Of a stretch of DNA of 64,000 nt, positions 27,905-38,047 are shown one piece after another (position 1 is the first letter of the stretch; each line of letters starts with the position of its first letter). The translations under genes and the position numbers were made by a program. The stretch is taken from positions 310,001-374,000 of the forward strand of contig OZ253559.1 of assembly GCA_965262785.1 (NCBI GenBank), read 5' to 3'. The stretch is from G965218495 sp965262785 (GTDB lineage: Bacteria; Bacteroidota; Rhodothermia; Rhodothermales; Bin80). The notes under the pieces are model-generated. The model saw only the letters and a list, made by a program, of their open reading frames with translations, made no database searches and had not been told where the DNA came from.

Positions 27905-28751
27905 GTTGGCCCACTTGCCAAGTGATTGATATGCACGAAGTTCTCTGAAGAGGAGCCTCCGACTGAGTTGGTTTTTGAGTGGTTCTTATACTGTGAATGG
28001 CGTAAGGGGCGCTCCCTGGTTCATCTAAGTGCCGTGCGCCGGAAATAGTTTCGTCCGGCTCGAGCTCCCAATGCACTGGACCACGGATTATCTGTGCAGC
28101 AACCTGGGCACAATCGAGCACGAGGGCACGCGCTTCGCGACCGTACTCTTGTGCCAATAGCGCGAGTCGTTCATGCGGCGTTGTGCAGCAGCGACCACGC
28201 GATTGCGCAATGCCTGTAGCGGTTGCTAAAAATGCACCCAATCCACCACTTCTGCTGGCCTTGCAGGAGAGCTGTTGCAGGAGAAATGACATTGGATTAC
28301 GCAGCATCGCGCGATTTAACCTCCGCTGTTTGCTGCCGCCCCTTCGGGCCGTGTTCAGCAAATTGAATGTCGCATAAGCGACACCGTCTGCTATGGTACG
28401 TAAATGCCGGCTCACCATGTGCCGCGCCACGTTTCAGCCCAATCGGCAGCGTTGCGTCGGATCTGTTTAAGGTATATTCAGCAAAATTAGTGCCAGTTGA
28501 AACGATCGGTGCGGACGTGGCCCATGGGAGTACGCTACCGTTGCTCTGTTTCCATCCTCAAAGTCGTCAGGTACGCTTGAGCGTTCAATTCGCTTTGCGA
28601 CGATGCCTTGTCATGCTTGCATTGGCCGTACCGGGTGGATTGCATGGCGTTCGTTCCTGTATTGCGGATCCATCGACTTTGCTCAATTTACCATTTTATA
28701 GTTGTGTACATTGCCTCCCCACACATTCATTGGTAAAGGTGGGGCATTAGC
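27905..28751. other. Long intergenic region
   Basis: No supported gene on either strand. It serves as the upstream region of both the divergent sugar-dehydrogenase gene and the small lipoprotein gene. Short overlapping open frames show no family features. Confidence 0.4.
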
Positions 28752-29048
28752 ATGAGATTCCTCCTACGGGGCGCACGCAAGCGCCAAACTGGCGAATTCG
28801 GTGGGAATCACCTCTGTTTGAGGCTTTTCCTTGTATTCATCGTGATAGCGAGTCCACTCGGGCTAGGCTCGTGCGCTATGCTTTCCCGGGTTGCCGGTAG
28901 CCAGCAGGGCTATGCAACCTGCTCAATCGGCAACAGAGTTATTTGCAAGGGCACAGTTTCATGCAGCATGAGCATGGATGAATCGACGTGTACTGCATGT
29001 TCTATGGTGGATGGTGAGTTGAAGTGTGAAACTCAGAATTACCAGTAG
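28752..29048 (+). CDS. Small cysteine-rich putative lipoprotein
   Basis: Not a family I recognise. The 98-residue product has a basic start ('MRFLLRGARKR'), a hydrophobic stretch (residues 22-39, 'LCLRLFLVFIVIASPLGLG') and a lipobox-like Leu-Gly-Ser-Cys with the Cys near residue 41. The mature ~58 residues contain seven cysteines in a tight pattern ('YATCSIGNRVICKGTVSCS', 'STCTACSMVDGELKCE'), which suggests a small disulfide-bonded or metal-binding surface protein. It stands alone with more than 600 bp free on each side. The case for coding rests on the signal sequence and the regular cysteine spacing, not on homology. Confidence 0.55.
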   Translation: MRFLLRGARKRQTGEFGGNHLCLRLFLVFIVIASPLGLGSCAMLSRVAGSQQGYATCSIGNRVICKGTVSCSMSMDESTCTACSMVDGELKCETQNYQ

Positions 29049-29691
29049 TGAGGAGCGCGGCAGTCGCTGCGCGCGGATGAAATGCTGGGGCCTGGACGCG
29101 ACGCAGACCGCCATTCGGCTACTTGCGGATCTGTAACCCGCGACCATGGGCAGGCTCAATTCAGGGAGTTCCTCCAGGCGACTCCGTAGTCTGGCTTTGA
29201 AGGCGGGCCTTCCCAACACCAGTGGATGATCAGGAAAGGATATAGACGCGGGTCAGTACTGCCCATGAGGCCACAGCGGCCACCTGCATGATTTTGGACG
29301 TGCCCGGGAAGGAGGTGGGCAGGGTCGGGATTCCCAATTACCTCCGCCTGGAGTTGATTTGAGAGGGTGCGGATTCCCGGAAAAGGGCCACAAGGCGCCA
29401 GTGATGGCCGCCTGTCCTATGCGGTCAGGCAAACCCCCTTGGGGTGCAGTCTTGTTGGATTGATAAATAGCCTTATCAGGAAAGGGTCGCCAGAATAGCT
29501 CCAGGCGGTACCTATTTGCGTACCGGCGCGATCCGCGGCGATGCTGAATCGCGTGAGCTCTGGCAACGTTTCCCGTGGCGCGATCAGTTCCACCGTACTT
29601 GGCAGTGCCATCCCTGCCAATGCTCGGTAGACGGGCCGTGCTCCACGACCGCGCCATCCAGGCCTATTCCATACCTGTGCATACGGGGCGA
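29049..29691. other. Intergenic region without a supported gene
   Basis: Several short minus-strand open frames overlap each other, none with a signal sequence, membrane segment or known motif. Nothing else is seen. Confidence 0.4.
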
Positions 29692-30210
29692 CTACGACTC
29701 GTTGACGCAAGCCAACCTCGCACGCTTCCACAGGTACGCGCAGAAGGCATAGACAAAACAACTGGCGAACCCCGCAAACCACACTGGAATCAACCAGCTG
29801 TAGTTCCATAACCCAGACAACGTTAGGACGATGGCGAAGATGCAGGGAAATAAGAGAAATCTTAGTGCCACATTCCACGGCGGGACTGTCTCTGGTGGAT
29901 CGAGAAAGCTATGTTGCTTAGTGGCAACCTCGTCGCTGGAGCGAGGGCGCCTCGCGCGTTTTTTCCAGAAGCGGTGGATTCCCCAAACAGCAAGGCCGGA
30001 TAACAGACACCACAGTACCAGCAGGCTGACTTGAATCCACCAAACTTCCCCTGCACGGCCACTCCTCCACAGCAAATAGGCGGAGCCGGCGAGGAAGGCA
30101 GCGCTGGGCCCGAACACAATTAGCGCAGCCATCTTGGTGGATGGAACCACGAAGACTTTAAGGAAGGGCACCACCTCCGGTGGGGCGAGCCAGGATTTTC
30201 GATTCTTCAT
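29692..30210 (-). CDS. Four-helix integral membrane protein of unknown function
   Basis: The start at 30210 is chosen because GGGAGG lies seven bases before its ATG; the earlier in-frame start at 30249 lacks such a site. The 172-residue product has two similar halves. Each begins with a Pro-rich motif ('SWLAPPEVVPFLKV' and 'SFLDPPETVPPWNVA') followed by two transmembrane helices, giving four in all. The first half ends in a basic loop ('HRFWKKRARRPRSSDE') and the second in 'LWKRARLACVNES'. This internal duplication suggests an origin by tandem duplication of a two-helix unit. No function can be assigned, and the neighbours (a small lipoprotein and an S9 peptidase) give no hint. Confidence 0.65.
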   Translation of the reverse strand: MKNRKSWLAPPEVVPFLKVFVVPSTKMAALIVFGPSAAFLAGSAYLLWRSGRAGEVWWIQVSLLVLWCLLSGLAVWGIHRFWKKRARRPRSSDEVATKQHSFLDPPETVPPWNVALRFLLFPCIFAIVLTLSGLWNYSWLIPVWFAGFASCFVYAFCAYLWKRARLACVNES

Positions 30211-31004
30211 GACGACCTCCCGGATTTGAAGAACACTATTCCCTCCCACGGGCCGAAGGCGGTGCCTCCTTTATGCAGACCGGAAGGAGCGATTTGTGAA
30301 TAAAACTACGCTCCTAGTGGCTTAGTGTTCATTCACTTTCCTCCGACTCGGCCGTACAGGCCGCAGCCAGGCGATCTGACGCGGGGAAGCGCGCGGCAGG
30401 TTGTCACGTAGGGGCGCACACTGGTGCTTGACGGCCTCTACGCCCGCAAAGTAGGTGGGGACTGGAACTGCAAGGCCTGGCATGGCTACAGGGCGGGAAT
30501 ACACTGCCAGCGTTGCGTGCCTCTGAAATTCTGGGTGCCGTGAGGCGCCCGGAGAATTGAGGTTGGTAGCCTCGGCGGCGCTGAGGAAGGTTGAGTAGCG
30601 CGGTTGCCTAGCATTGCCATTATGATGTTGCCGATCAGAATTGCCACCATGTTGGAGAGCGCGTGAGTTGTGCAAGCCCAAGCAGCTGGACAAGAATGCG
30701 TCCAAAACGGGTTGTACGGAGGGGCGCATCCCACCAAAACCCCGTTTGTGTCCAGTTCTTCCGACGTCAATGGCGGCGTACATGTTGAAGTAGGGCTTAC
30801 GGCGTATAAACGGGGCCGCGCGATCACGCTTCTCGGTTCAGAAACAGCGCCCCCAGAGGTTCCCCGACCCGAAGCGTGAGGTGAAGTTGTCACTAGTCCA
30901 ACTGCTTCATACTCATGTGACCACTACGACAGCTTAGATCAGAGTTTCCTTTATTTTGCTGTACCGTCCCACTAGTTTGGCCTAAAGACTAATCGTTCTC
31001 TGCT
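30211..31004. other. Intergenic region before the second S9 peptidase
   Basis: Divergent upstream region of the membrane protein and the peptidase. A ribosome-binding site for the membrane protein lies at 30217-30223 on the minus strand. No gene or RNA is recognised in the remaining ~780 bp. Confidence 0.4.
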
Positions 31005-33005
31005 ATGACACGACCAGAAATTATTGCAATGTGCTTGAGCCTAGCCACGGTCGCATACGGACAGCAGCCGCTGGCTTTGGAGCAGTACCTCGACATGGAG
31101 TCCATATCAACCCCACGCCTTTCGCCTGGAGGTAGCGAGGTTGTCTATACACGCGGCTGGATCGACAAGATGAACGACACCAGGGCGTCGGCGCTCTGGA
31201 TCATGAATGCAGACGGTTCGCAAAACCGGTTTCTGGTAGAAGGCTCCAGCCCGCGGTGGTCGCCCAGTGGGGACCGCATCGCATTTGTGGCCAAAGGAGA
31301 GCCATCGGGGTCGCAGCTCTTTGTGCTTTACCGTGGAGTGGCTGAGCCCGCGACGCAAATCACTCGACTGGAAAATGGGCCGTCCGGCCTATCTTGGAGC
31401 CCCGACGGCAAGTGGATTGCGTTTACTGCTCTGGTTGACGGCGACAGCGGATGGGAAATCAGCCCGCCAGGCAAGCCCGAAGGCGCCAAGTGGACCCAGT
31501 CACCCCGTGTAGTGGAGGAGCTGGTTTACCGGCGAGACCGCGTAGGATTCTACGAAGCGGGCTACACGCACATCTTTGTGGTACCCGCCACCGGAGGCAC
31601 TCCCCGCCAAGTCACCAGCGGCAGCTGGCACCACGGGCGTGGTGGACTGTCTTGGACGCCGGATGGCGCGGAAATCCTTTTTTCAAGCCTGCGCGTGCCG
31701 GATGCGGAATATGCCTGGCGCGAGTCAGAGATTTACGCAGTAAACGTAGCCTCGCGCGCGGTGCGGCAGCTTTCTGCACGCCGCGGACCGGACGCCGGAC
31801 CGGTCGTTTCACCCAATGGCAAGTATGTGGCCTATACCGGCTACGACTTCACCGATGACACCTACATAGCCTCTACGCTGTATGTCATGGACATCGATGG
31901 ACAGAATTCGCGAGCGTTGACACAGGCGCTGGACCGCACGCCCCGGAGCCTTATGTGGGCCGAAGACGATGCCGGCGTGTACTTCGGTGCCAACGACCAC
32001 GGGACGCGTAACCTTTACTTCGTGTCCATGCAAGGCGCGGTTAGTTCAGTGACACAAGGCAATCACATGCTGACCGTGTCGGACATCAATGGTGGTCAGG
32101 CGGTAGGAGTACTCAGCAGTCCACACCGCTCCAATGAACTTGTTGGAATTGACATGGATGCCGGTGCGCTGACGACGCTCGCAAGCGTTAACGACGATGT
32201 TCTGGACTACGTCGCACTCGGCGAAGTGGAAGAATTCACCTACACATCCACGGATGCCCTTGAAATCCAGGGATGGATCGTCAAGCCACCGGAATTCGAC
32301 CCATCTAAGAAGTATCCGCTCATCCTGGCCATCCATGGCGGTCCCCACGGCATGTACCATGTGGGATTCAACTTTGGCTGGCAGTTCCATGCGGCCAAGG
32401 GCTATGTGGTGCTGTATACCAATCCCCGTGGGTCTTCCGGCTATGGCAGCGCCTTTGGCAATGAAATCAAACGCGCGTATCCCGGCAAAGACTATGACGA
32501 CCTCATGGCAGCGGTTGACGAGGTGATCAGCCGTGGCTTTGTTGATGAAGAAAACATGTTTGTCTACGGCTGCAGCGGCGGCGGCGTGCTGACCTCCTGG
32601 GTCGTGGGCCAGACGAACCGGTTTGCGGCAGCAAGCGCCAATTGTCCGGTCACCAACTGGCTATCGTTTGTTGGGACGACAGACGGCGCGACCTGGTACT
32701 ACAACTTTGACAACCTGCCATGGGAAGACCCGAGCGAACACCTGAGGCGGTCTCCACTGATGTATGTCGGCAACGTGTCGACTCCCACGATGCTGATGAC
32801 GGGTGTTAACGACTTGCGTACACCGATTTCGCAGACGGAGGAGTACTATCAGGCGCTCAAGCTGCGCAGAGTCCCTACCGCCATGGTACGCTTCAACGAC
32901 GAGTACCACGGCACGACGTCAAAGCCATCAAATTTCCTGCGGACACAGCTCTATCTGCAACACTGGTTTCAGAAACACGCCCGCACGCCGCGGCCGGACG
33001 TGTAG
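31005..33005 (+). CDS. S9-family dipeptidyl/acylaminoacyl peptidase (exported)
   Basis: A 666-residue S9 peptidase with a signal peptide ('MTRPEIIAMCLSLATVAYG', cleavage before 'QQPLA'). The N-terminal seven-bladed propeller shows WD40-like/PD40 repeats ('SPRWSPSGDRIAFVAKG', 'SGLSWSPDGKWIAFTA', 'GLSWTPDGAEILFSS'). The catalytic domain starts near residue 410 ('IQGWIVKPPEFDPSKKYPL'), with the oxyanion region 'AIHGGPHGMYHVGF', nucleophile Ser in 'FVYGCSGGGVLTSW', Asp in 'LMTGVNDLRTPISQ' and His in 'VRFNDEYHGTTSKPSN'. It would cleave oligopeptides in the periplasm. It is distinct from the S9 protein at 18-20 kb (different length and subgroup). The next gene, a DUF819 permease, begins about 155 bp later on the same strand. 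Confidence 0.92.
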   Translation: MTRPEIIAMCLSLATVAYGQQPLALEQYLDMESISTPRLSPGGSEVVYTRGWIDKMNDTRASALWIMNADGSQNRFLVEGSSPRWSPSGDRIAFVAKGEPSGSQLFVLYRGVAEPATQITRLENGPSGLSWSPDGKWIAFTALVDGDSGWEISPPGKPEGAKWTQSPRVVEELVYRRDRVGFYEAGYTHIFVVPATGGTPRQVTSGSWHHGRGGLSWTPDGAEILFSSLRVPDAEYAWRESEIYAVNVASRAVRQLSARRGPDAGPVVSPNGKYVAYTGYDFTDDTYIASTLYVMDIDGQNSRALTQALDRTPRSLMWAEDDAGVYFGANDHGTRNLYFVSMQGAVSSVTQGNHMLTVSDINGGQAVGVLSSPHRSNELVGIDMDAGALTTLASVNDDVLDYVALGEVEEFTYTSTDALEIQGWIVKPPEFDPSKKYPLILAIHGGPHGMYHVGFNFGWQFHAAKGYVVLYTNPRGSSGYGSAFGNEIKRAYPGKDYDDLMAAVDEVISRGFVDEENMFVYGCSGGGVLTSWVVGQTNRFAAASANCPVTNWLSFVGTTDGATWYYNFDNLPWEDPSEHLRRSPLMYVGNVSTPTMLMTGVNDLRTPISQTEEYYQALKLRRVPTAMVRFNDEYHGTTSKPSNFLRTQLYLQHWFQKHARTPRPDV

Positions 33006-33160
33006 GCCGCAGAACATGGTCAGCTGTGCACACTACGAGCCGCTACTGTTCCATCTAATTTCCGAGCTGGCACGGGCTGTTGTGGCCTCTGCCAGTACCG
33101 CTGCCATAAGTGCCCGCATGGCCGGACTGGTACGCTGCACTCCTTACGAACCCCCGCCAG

Positions 33161-34297
33161 ATGATAACCAACCCCTATGCGGTATTTCTGGTGCTTGCGG
33201 CTGTAGTTCTTGCCGCAATCTATTTGGAGAAACACTACAAGGTTTTTCGCGCTCTAAGTGCGGCGCTGGTGGGCATTCTGCTGGCTATGGTTTTGTCCAA
33301 TATCGGATTCATCCCGGATGATTCCAAAGCCTACGATTACCTTATTGACCCCGGAGTGAGCCTGGGTATAGTGCTCATCCTGCTGAGCGTTGACGTCAAG
33401 ACGGTGCTGCAGGCGGGCCCCAAAATGCTGGCCGCATTCGGTCTGGGATCGCTGGGTACAGCGGTTGGTGCCTTTGCAAGTGGACTAGTCCTGGCGCCAT
33501 TGGTCGGCCCGGAAACGTGGAAGCTCTCCGGCCAATTCACCGGTACTTACACCGGGGGTGGCGTGAATTTCGCTGCCCTCGGCCAGGCCTTCGACACCAG
33601 CAGCGAGCTGTTCTCGGCGGCCATAGCTGCGGATGTGCTGCTGACCGCCCTGTGGATGATGCTGTGCCTGACGCTGCCGCTGCTGCTGGCTTCCCGCAAA
33701 AAGGCGGAGGCGGCCAGCGAGGTGCCAATGCAGAAAGGATCGCTGCAGGAAGCACTCTACAGTAGCCGGCGGCCTATGGCACTGCAGGACGCGGGGGCGT
33801 TAGTGCTGATCGCCGTCGGATGCGTGTGGGGCGCGGGGCGCCTAGGTGTACTCATGCCGCAGCTACCAGAGGTATTGTGGCTCACCACGCTGGCACTCCT
33901 GATTGCCCAGGTCCCGCAGGTTAAGCGCCTCTCAGGTGCAGCGATGTGGGGCTACTACCTGCTGCTGCTGTTTCTGTCTACCAATGGGGCGCAGAGCGTC
34001 ATAGCCAACATCCTGGAAGTTGGCCCAGCGGTGCTGTATTTCGCTATTGGGACGGTGGTCCTGCACGGCGCTGCTATTTTTGGGCTGGGCACACTCTTTA
34101 AAATAGACTTGCCTACACTCGTGGTAGCTTCCCAAGCCAATGTCGGCGGCCCGTCGTCCGCCATGGCACTCGCAACGGCGCGCGGATACACCGAGCGACT
34201 GTTGCCCGGCGTGGCCGTAGGTCTCTTGGGATACGCGGTTGGAAACTATACCGGCTTCGGCATTGCTGCGCTCGCACGCAGCGTGCTGGGAGTGTGA
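33161..34297 (+). CDS. DUF819-family integral membrane protein
   Basis: A polytopic membrane protein of 378 residues from the ATG at 33161 ('MITNPYAVFLVLAAVVLAAIYL'), the usual N-terminus of the DUF819 (YjcL-like) family. The earlier in-frame ATG at 33110 would add 17 residues not found in relatives. I count about ten hydrophobic helices arranged as two similar halves. Family motifs are the glycine-rich 'SGQFTGTYTGGGVNFAALGQAF' segment in the first half and 'VVASQANVGGPSSAMALATARG' in the second. The pair of re-entrant-like Gly/Asn motifs resembles that of elevator-type transporters, so a transport role is plausible; no substrate is known. No SD sequence decides the start. Confidence 0.85.
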   Translation: MITNPYAVFLVLAAVVLAAIYLEKHYKVFRALSAALVGILLAMVLSNIGFIPDDSKAYDYLIDPGVSLGIVLILLSVDVKTVLQAGPKMLAAFGLGSLGTAVGAFASGLVLAPLVGPETWKLSGQFTGTYTGGGVNFAALGQAFDTSSELFSAAIAADVLLTALWMMLCLTLPLLLASRKKAEAASEVPMQKGSLQEALYSSRRPMALQDAGALVLIAVGCVWGAGRLGVLMPQLPEVLWLTTLALLIAQVPQVKRLSGAAMWGYYLLLLFLSTNGAQSVIANILEVGPAVLYFAIGTVVLHGAAIFGLGTLFKIDLPTLVVASQANVGGPSSAMALATARGYTERLLPGVAVGLLGYAVGNYTGFGIAALARSVLGV

Positions 34298-34583
34298 TAA
34301 ATCTGTGAGGGCCACCAAGCAAGCAAGCACAAAGCGCAAAGAGCAACGTTAGAATCCGGCGCGCGAAAGATATCCGAATTCCTAAGAAATCTCGTCGTAG
34401 CGGCCAGTGTACGTGCGAATAAAGCGCAAGGCAAAACGAAGAGGTGACTTGCCAGAATACTTCAGATTCGTGAGAAAGCAGGTATGGGGACAGCCGGAAC
34501 TGCTCAAAAAGCATAGTCCGGAAGGCTATGACTGACACGTCCAAACGAAGAGGTCGCGTCCGCTGCCAGAGTCTGTACAAGGC

Positions 34584-36497
34584 ATGCTGCTCGAGTCTGG
34601 CGCTGAAACAGGGCCCTTTGTTAAACGCACTAACTGCACCTTGAAAGAGAAAAAGCGGAGGAAGCTGCTAAGCCGGACTACGTGGCGCGAAGCCCGGCGC
34701 CTAATGTGGACGCATCGAAAGCAGCTGGGATTGGGCCTTGTGCTCATGATCATCAATCGCCTGAGCGGCTTCGTGCTTCCGGGCAGCTCAAAGTGGCTCA
34801 TTGATGATGTGATCACCAATGGCCGCATGGAGTTATTGGTGCCGTTGGCCTTGGCGGCCGGGCTGGCCACCATCGTGCAGGCCACAAGCTCATTCGCGCT
34901 GTCTCAAGTCATCAGTATTTCGGCGCAGCACCTCATTATGGAGATGCGCAGGCGTGTCCACGATCATGTCCTGCGACTCCCCATCCGATACTTTGATAAC
35001 ACCAAAGCAGGGGAACTGATTTCGCGCATCATGTCGGATGCCGAGGGTGTGCGTAACCTGGTGGGAACCGGCATCGTGATGCTGGTCGGCGGTGCCTTTA
35101 CGGCCGTGTTGGCATTGGGCGTTCTGCTCTACCTGAATTGGCAAATGACCTTGGTAGCGCTTGTACTACTAGGCGGCTTCGGGATCTACATGGGACGCTC
35201 GTTCAAGCTGTTGCGGCCAATCTTCAGGAAACGCCAAAAGATCAATGCAGACCTTACAGGCCGCCTGGGAGAGACGCTGGGTGGTATCCGGCTAGTCAAA
35301 GCGTATGTGGCAGAAGGCCGGGAACAAGAAAAGTTCAGCGCCGGCGTTGAGCGCCTCTTCGGCAAGATTGCGGCCAGCATTACGGGCGTAAACAAAGCTA
35401 CGGCAGGTGGCACGTTTGTCGTCGGGCTCGTGGGTGCGCTAATAATCTGGCTAGGCGGCGAAGCCGTAGCAAGCGGATCCATGACGCTTGGTGACCTGAT
35501 CATGTACGTGTTCTTTATCGGCGTCCTCGCCGCGCCCATTGTGCAGATCGCCAACGTGGGCACACAGGTTGCGGATGCATTTGCAGGGCTTGATCGCATC
35601 CGAGAGTTGCTCGCCACGCCAACCGAGGACGAAGACGAAGTCGGCCGGAAGCCGCTAGGGCCAGTGCGCGGGAAAATCATCTTTGAAGAGGTACACTTCA
35701 GCTACGAAGAGGGCGTGCCCGTCTTGCAGGGCGTCTCGCTGGAGGCCAAGCCGGGAACGACAACGGCTCTGGTAGGGTCCAGCGGGTCCGGCAAGAGCAC
35801 GCTAGTGAGTCTGGCGATGGCATTTGACCGGCCAGATTCTGGGCGTATTCTGGTCGATGGACAAGACCTTGCTACACTTAAGCTCAAGGACTACCGTGCA
35901 AACCTGGGCATCGTGATGCAGGAGAATTTTCTGTTTGACGGTACCGTGGAGGATAACATTCGGTTTGCAAAACCCGATGCTTCGCGAGAAGACGCGGTGG
36001 GTGCAAGCAAGGTTGCCAACGCGGACGTTTTTATCCGCAGTTTTCCGCAAGGCTACGACACGGTCGTAGGCGAGCGCGGCGTAAAGCTCTCCGGTGGCCA
36101 GCGGCAGCGGATCGCAATAGCACGCGCAATCATGGCCAACCCACGGATCCTGATCCTGGACGAAGCAACCTCCAGCCTGGATTCCGAAAGCGAAGCACTA
36201 ATTCAGGAAGGGTTAAAGAATCTGCGCAAGGGGCGCACAGCTTTTGTAATTGCGCACCGCCTCTCGACCATCCGGAGTGCGGATCAGATCCTGGTACTGG
36301 AAAAAGGCCGAATTGTGGAACGGGGAACGCACGAAAAGCTTCTGGCACTAAACGGGCGCTACCGGGAGCTGTACGACCAGCAGTATCACTTTGAGCAGAA
36401 TCTCTTTGTTAATCCTGGCGAGGAGATCGACCCTCGGGCACCAGCCGTGCCCAAGCCCTCACCGCGGCGACGCGTGAGGGCGCCGTGGCGGGCGTAA
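34584..36497 (+). CDS. ABC exporter with fused permease and ATPase (MsbA/LmrA-like)
   Basis: A 637-residue half-transporter that works as a dimer. The N-terminal ~330 residues form the six-helix ABC membrane domain ('RSFKLLRPIFRKRQKINADLTGRLGETLGGIRLVKAY' lies in the coupling region, given here in family form; 'ETLGGIRLVKAYVAEGREQ' is the clear marker). The ATPase domain starts near 360, with Walker A 'ALVGSSGSGKSTLVSLA', Q-loop 'NLGIVMQENFLFDGTVEDNI', signature 'LSGGQRQRIAIARAIM', Walker B 'ILILDEATSSLDSESE' and H-loop 'FVIAHRLST'. A short Pro/Arg-rich tail follows. Members export lipids, peptides or drugs; specificity cannot be told. It is a single gene with ~290 bp upstream. Translation may start a little after 34584. 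Confidence 0.92.
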   Translation: MLLESGAETGPFVKRTNCTLKEKKRRKLLSRTTWREARRLMWTHRKQLGLGLVLMIINRLSGFVLPGSSKWLIDDVITNGRMELLVPLALAAGLATIVQATSSFALSQVISISAQHLIMEMRRRVHDHVLRLPIRYFDNTKAGELISRIMSDAEGVRNLVGTGIVMLVGGAFTAVLALGVLLYLNWQMTLVALVLLGGFGIYMGRSFKLLRPIFRKRQKINADLTGRLGETLGGIRLVKAYVAEGREQEKFSAGVERLFGKIAASITGVNKATAGGTFVVGLVGALIIWLGGEAVASGSMTLGDLIMYVFFIGVLAAPIVQIANVGTQVADAFAGLDRIRELLATPTEDEDEVGRKPLGPVRGKIIFEEVHFSYEEGVPVLQGVSLEAKPGTTTALVGSSGSGKSTLVSLAMAFDRPDSGRILVDGQDLATLKLKDYRANLGIVMQENFLFDGTVEDNIRFAKPDASREDAVGASKVANADVFIRSFPQGYDTVVGERGVKLSGGQRQRIAIARAIMANPRILILDEATSSLDSESEALIQEGLKNLRKGRTAFVIAHRLSTIRSADQILVLEKGRIVERGTHEKLLALNGRYRELYDQQYHFEQNLFVNPGEEIDPRAPAVPKPSPRRRVRAPWRA

Positions 36498-36808
36498 TTG
36501 TGCCCAGTGCCAGAGGATTTTACCTGTAGAGTCCATACAAAAGCGCTGGACTTAGGCAGGTGGGGCAGTGCGGGCCGTATCAATATCAGTCAGGCCAGGG
36601 ACGCGCGGTTCGCGCGCGCAGCTCTATATACCATGCCGCTTCCAGTCGCTGTGCCACTATTGAATCGTCCGCCAAGCGACGGCTCTCAATAATGCCCTTC
36701 TGTTCTCTGATGAGTCGTCGCTGTGCACCGCAAACCTGTCAGCTTCCAACCCAAACGGGAGGGCGCGTGGCGCAACGCTCGCGACTGGCCAGCGCAGGAA
36801 CGCAGGGC
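36498..36808. other. Convergent intergenic region
   Basis: Lies between the ABC exporter and the convergently transcribed beta-propeller gene. No gene, RNA or clear terminator hairpin with a T-tract was found. Confidence 0.4.
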
Positions 36809-38047
36809 TTACTCCTTTACCTTGTACACGACTACGACGGGCCCGCTACCACTTTCGTTCAGCACGCCTACCAATTTGCCACCGCGAATTGTTTCCAGTC
36901 GCAATCCGACCGGAAATTCAATGGCATCCACATCGCTGCCGTCTGAACCAAAAATCAGCCATTCGGCCGCGGTGGCGCCAAAAGCGGTACTAGCCCGCAT
37001 CCAGATCCGGTCCTTGCCATCTACCAAAAACTCCTGAAACACCGGCCATGTCCGAGGCATGCCGGCCTGACGCAGTGCTTCACGTTCTTCTTGGCTCAGG
37101 CGCCCAAGCACAAGATTCAAGTCTTCCCGAGCTATGGGCAGCGGCTCATAGTTGCGGCTGATCGTCTCGTGCCACTCACCACTTAGGGATCGTACAGCAA
37201 TGTTGATGGCGTCTGGCCACCCTGCATACAGCCGCCCGGAAGGGCCCATGGTAATGCTCGGCCTTTTGCCAAAAGACAAGGCCCTGGAGCTGATCACCCT
37301 GCCTTCTTTTTGCACGTTAACAACTTCCCTGGCACGTATGGTGACCAGTGGATCACCGACGGCAAGACCGTCCTTGTTAATCAGCATGGCGTTATCGAAC
37401 CGTGATGCGTCATCCTCTCCGCACTGATCACAAAATCCGACGGGACTGCCGTAAACGACCACGGCACCCTCGGTGCCTGCCCCGACAAGTCTAATCGGAT
37501 ACTGTTCGTTGTGTTCTTCCAGCCGAATGGTGCTGCGAAACTCGAAGGTGCCGCCCTGCTGTTCTACAAACACAGACAAGCGCTTGAGCTGAAAGTCCCA
37601 TACATAGACCAGGCCATTCTGGCTAACAGCAACGTCGCTAATACTCAAGAACTCGCCAGGTCCTTGGCCCTGCCCGCCAAAGGTGGAGATCGGCTCACCG
37701 GCATCGGAGAACACCTGCACGACAGGATTTTGGCGATCCACCACATAAAGTTTCCCGGCATGATCGCAGGCGATCTGGGTAATGTTGCCAAACAGCACTC
37801 CCTCTTCGTCGTCTCCAAGACGAAACAACTCCTCCAGCTCAATGGATAACGGCTGAGCCGAAACATCAAAGCGCGGCGCTTGCAGCACTGGCCAGCCATT
37901 CATCAGGAGCACACTGAAGGCCAATATGAAGCGAAGGATAGGCCTTGCAGTACCCAAGCGGCCGCGGACGCGTAGAATCGACTGAGCGGCCGGCGATCCG
38001 ATCGTCCAATCCGCAGGTATGCCGGCGTTGTCCGTCAGAGCAAGCAT
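36809..38047 (-). CDS. Six-bladed beta-propeller protein, exported
   Basis: A 412-residue product of the '6-bladed beta-propeller' group that is abundant in Bacteroidota and Rhodothermota. The N-terminus contains a late hydrophobic segment (~residues 35-52, 'RPILRFILAFSVLLMNGWPV') that is probably the signal peptide, with cleavage near 'FDVSAQP'. This implies either an extended N-region or a later real start. Propeller features are 'FGNITQIACDHAGKLYVVDRQNPVVQVFSDAGE', shown here only by its 'KLYVVDRQNPVVQVF' blade, then 'TFGGQGQGPGEF' (a hallmark) and 'VYVWDFQLKRLSVF'. The later part has 'PSITMGPSGRLYAGWP'. The propeller is likely a binding platform; no enzyme residues are evident. The gene runs towards the ABC exporter and away from the intron cluster. 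Confidence 0.8.
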   Translation of the reverse strand: MLALTDNAGIPADWTIGSPAAQSILRVRGRLGTARPILRFILAFSVLLMNGWPVLQAPRFDVSAQPLSIELEELFRLGDDEEGVLFGNITQIACDHAGKLYVVDRQNPVVQVFSDAGEPISTFGGQGQGPGEFLSISDVAVSQNGLVYVWDFQLKRLSVFVEQQGGTFEFRSTIRLEEHNEQYPIRLVGAGTEGAVVVYGSPVGFCDQCGEDDASRFDNAMLINKDGLAVGDPLVTIRAREVVNVQKEGRVISSRALSFGKRPSITMGPSGRLYAGWPDAINIAVRSLSGEWHETISRNYEPLPIAREDLNLVLGRLSQEEREALRQAGMPRTWPVFQEFLVDGKDRIWMRASTAFGATAAEWLIFGSDGSDVDAIEFPVGLRLETIRGGKLVGVLNESGSGPVVVVYKVKE

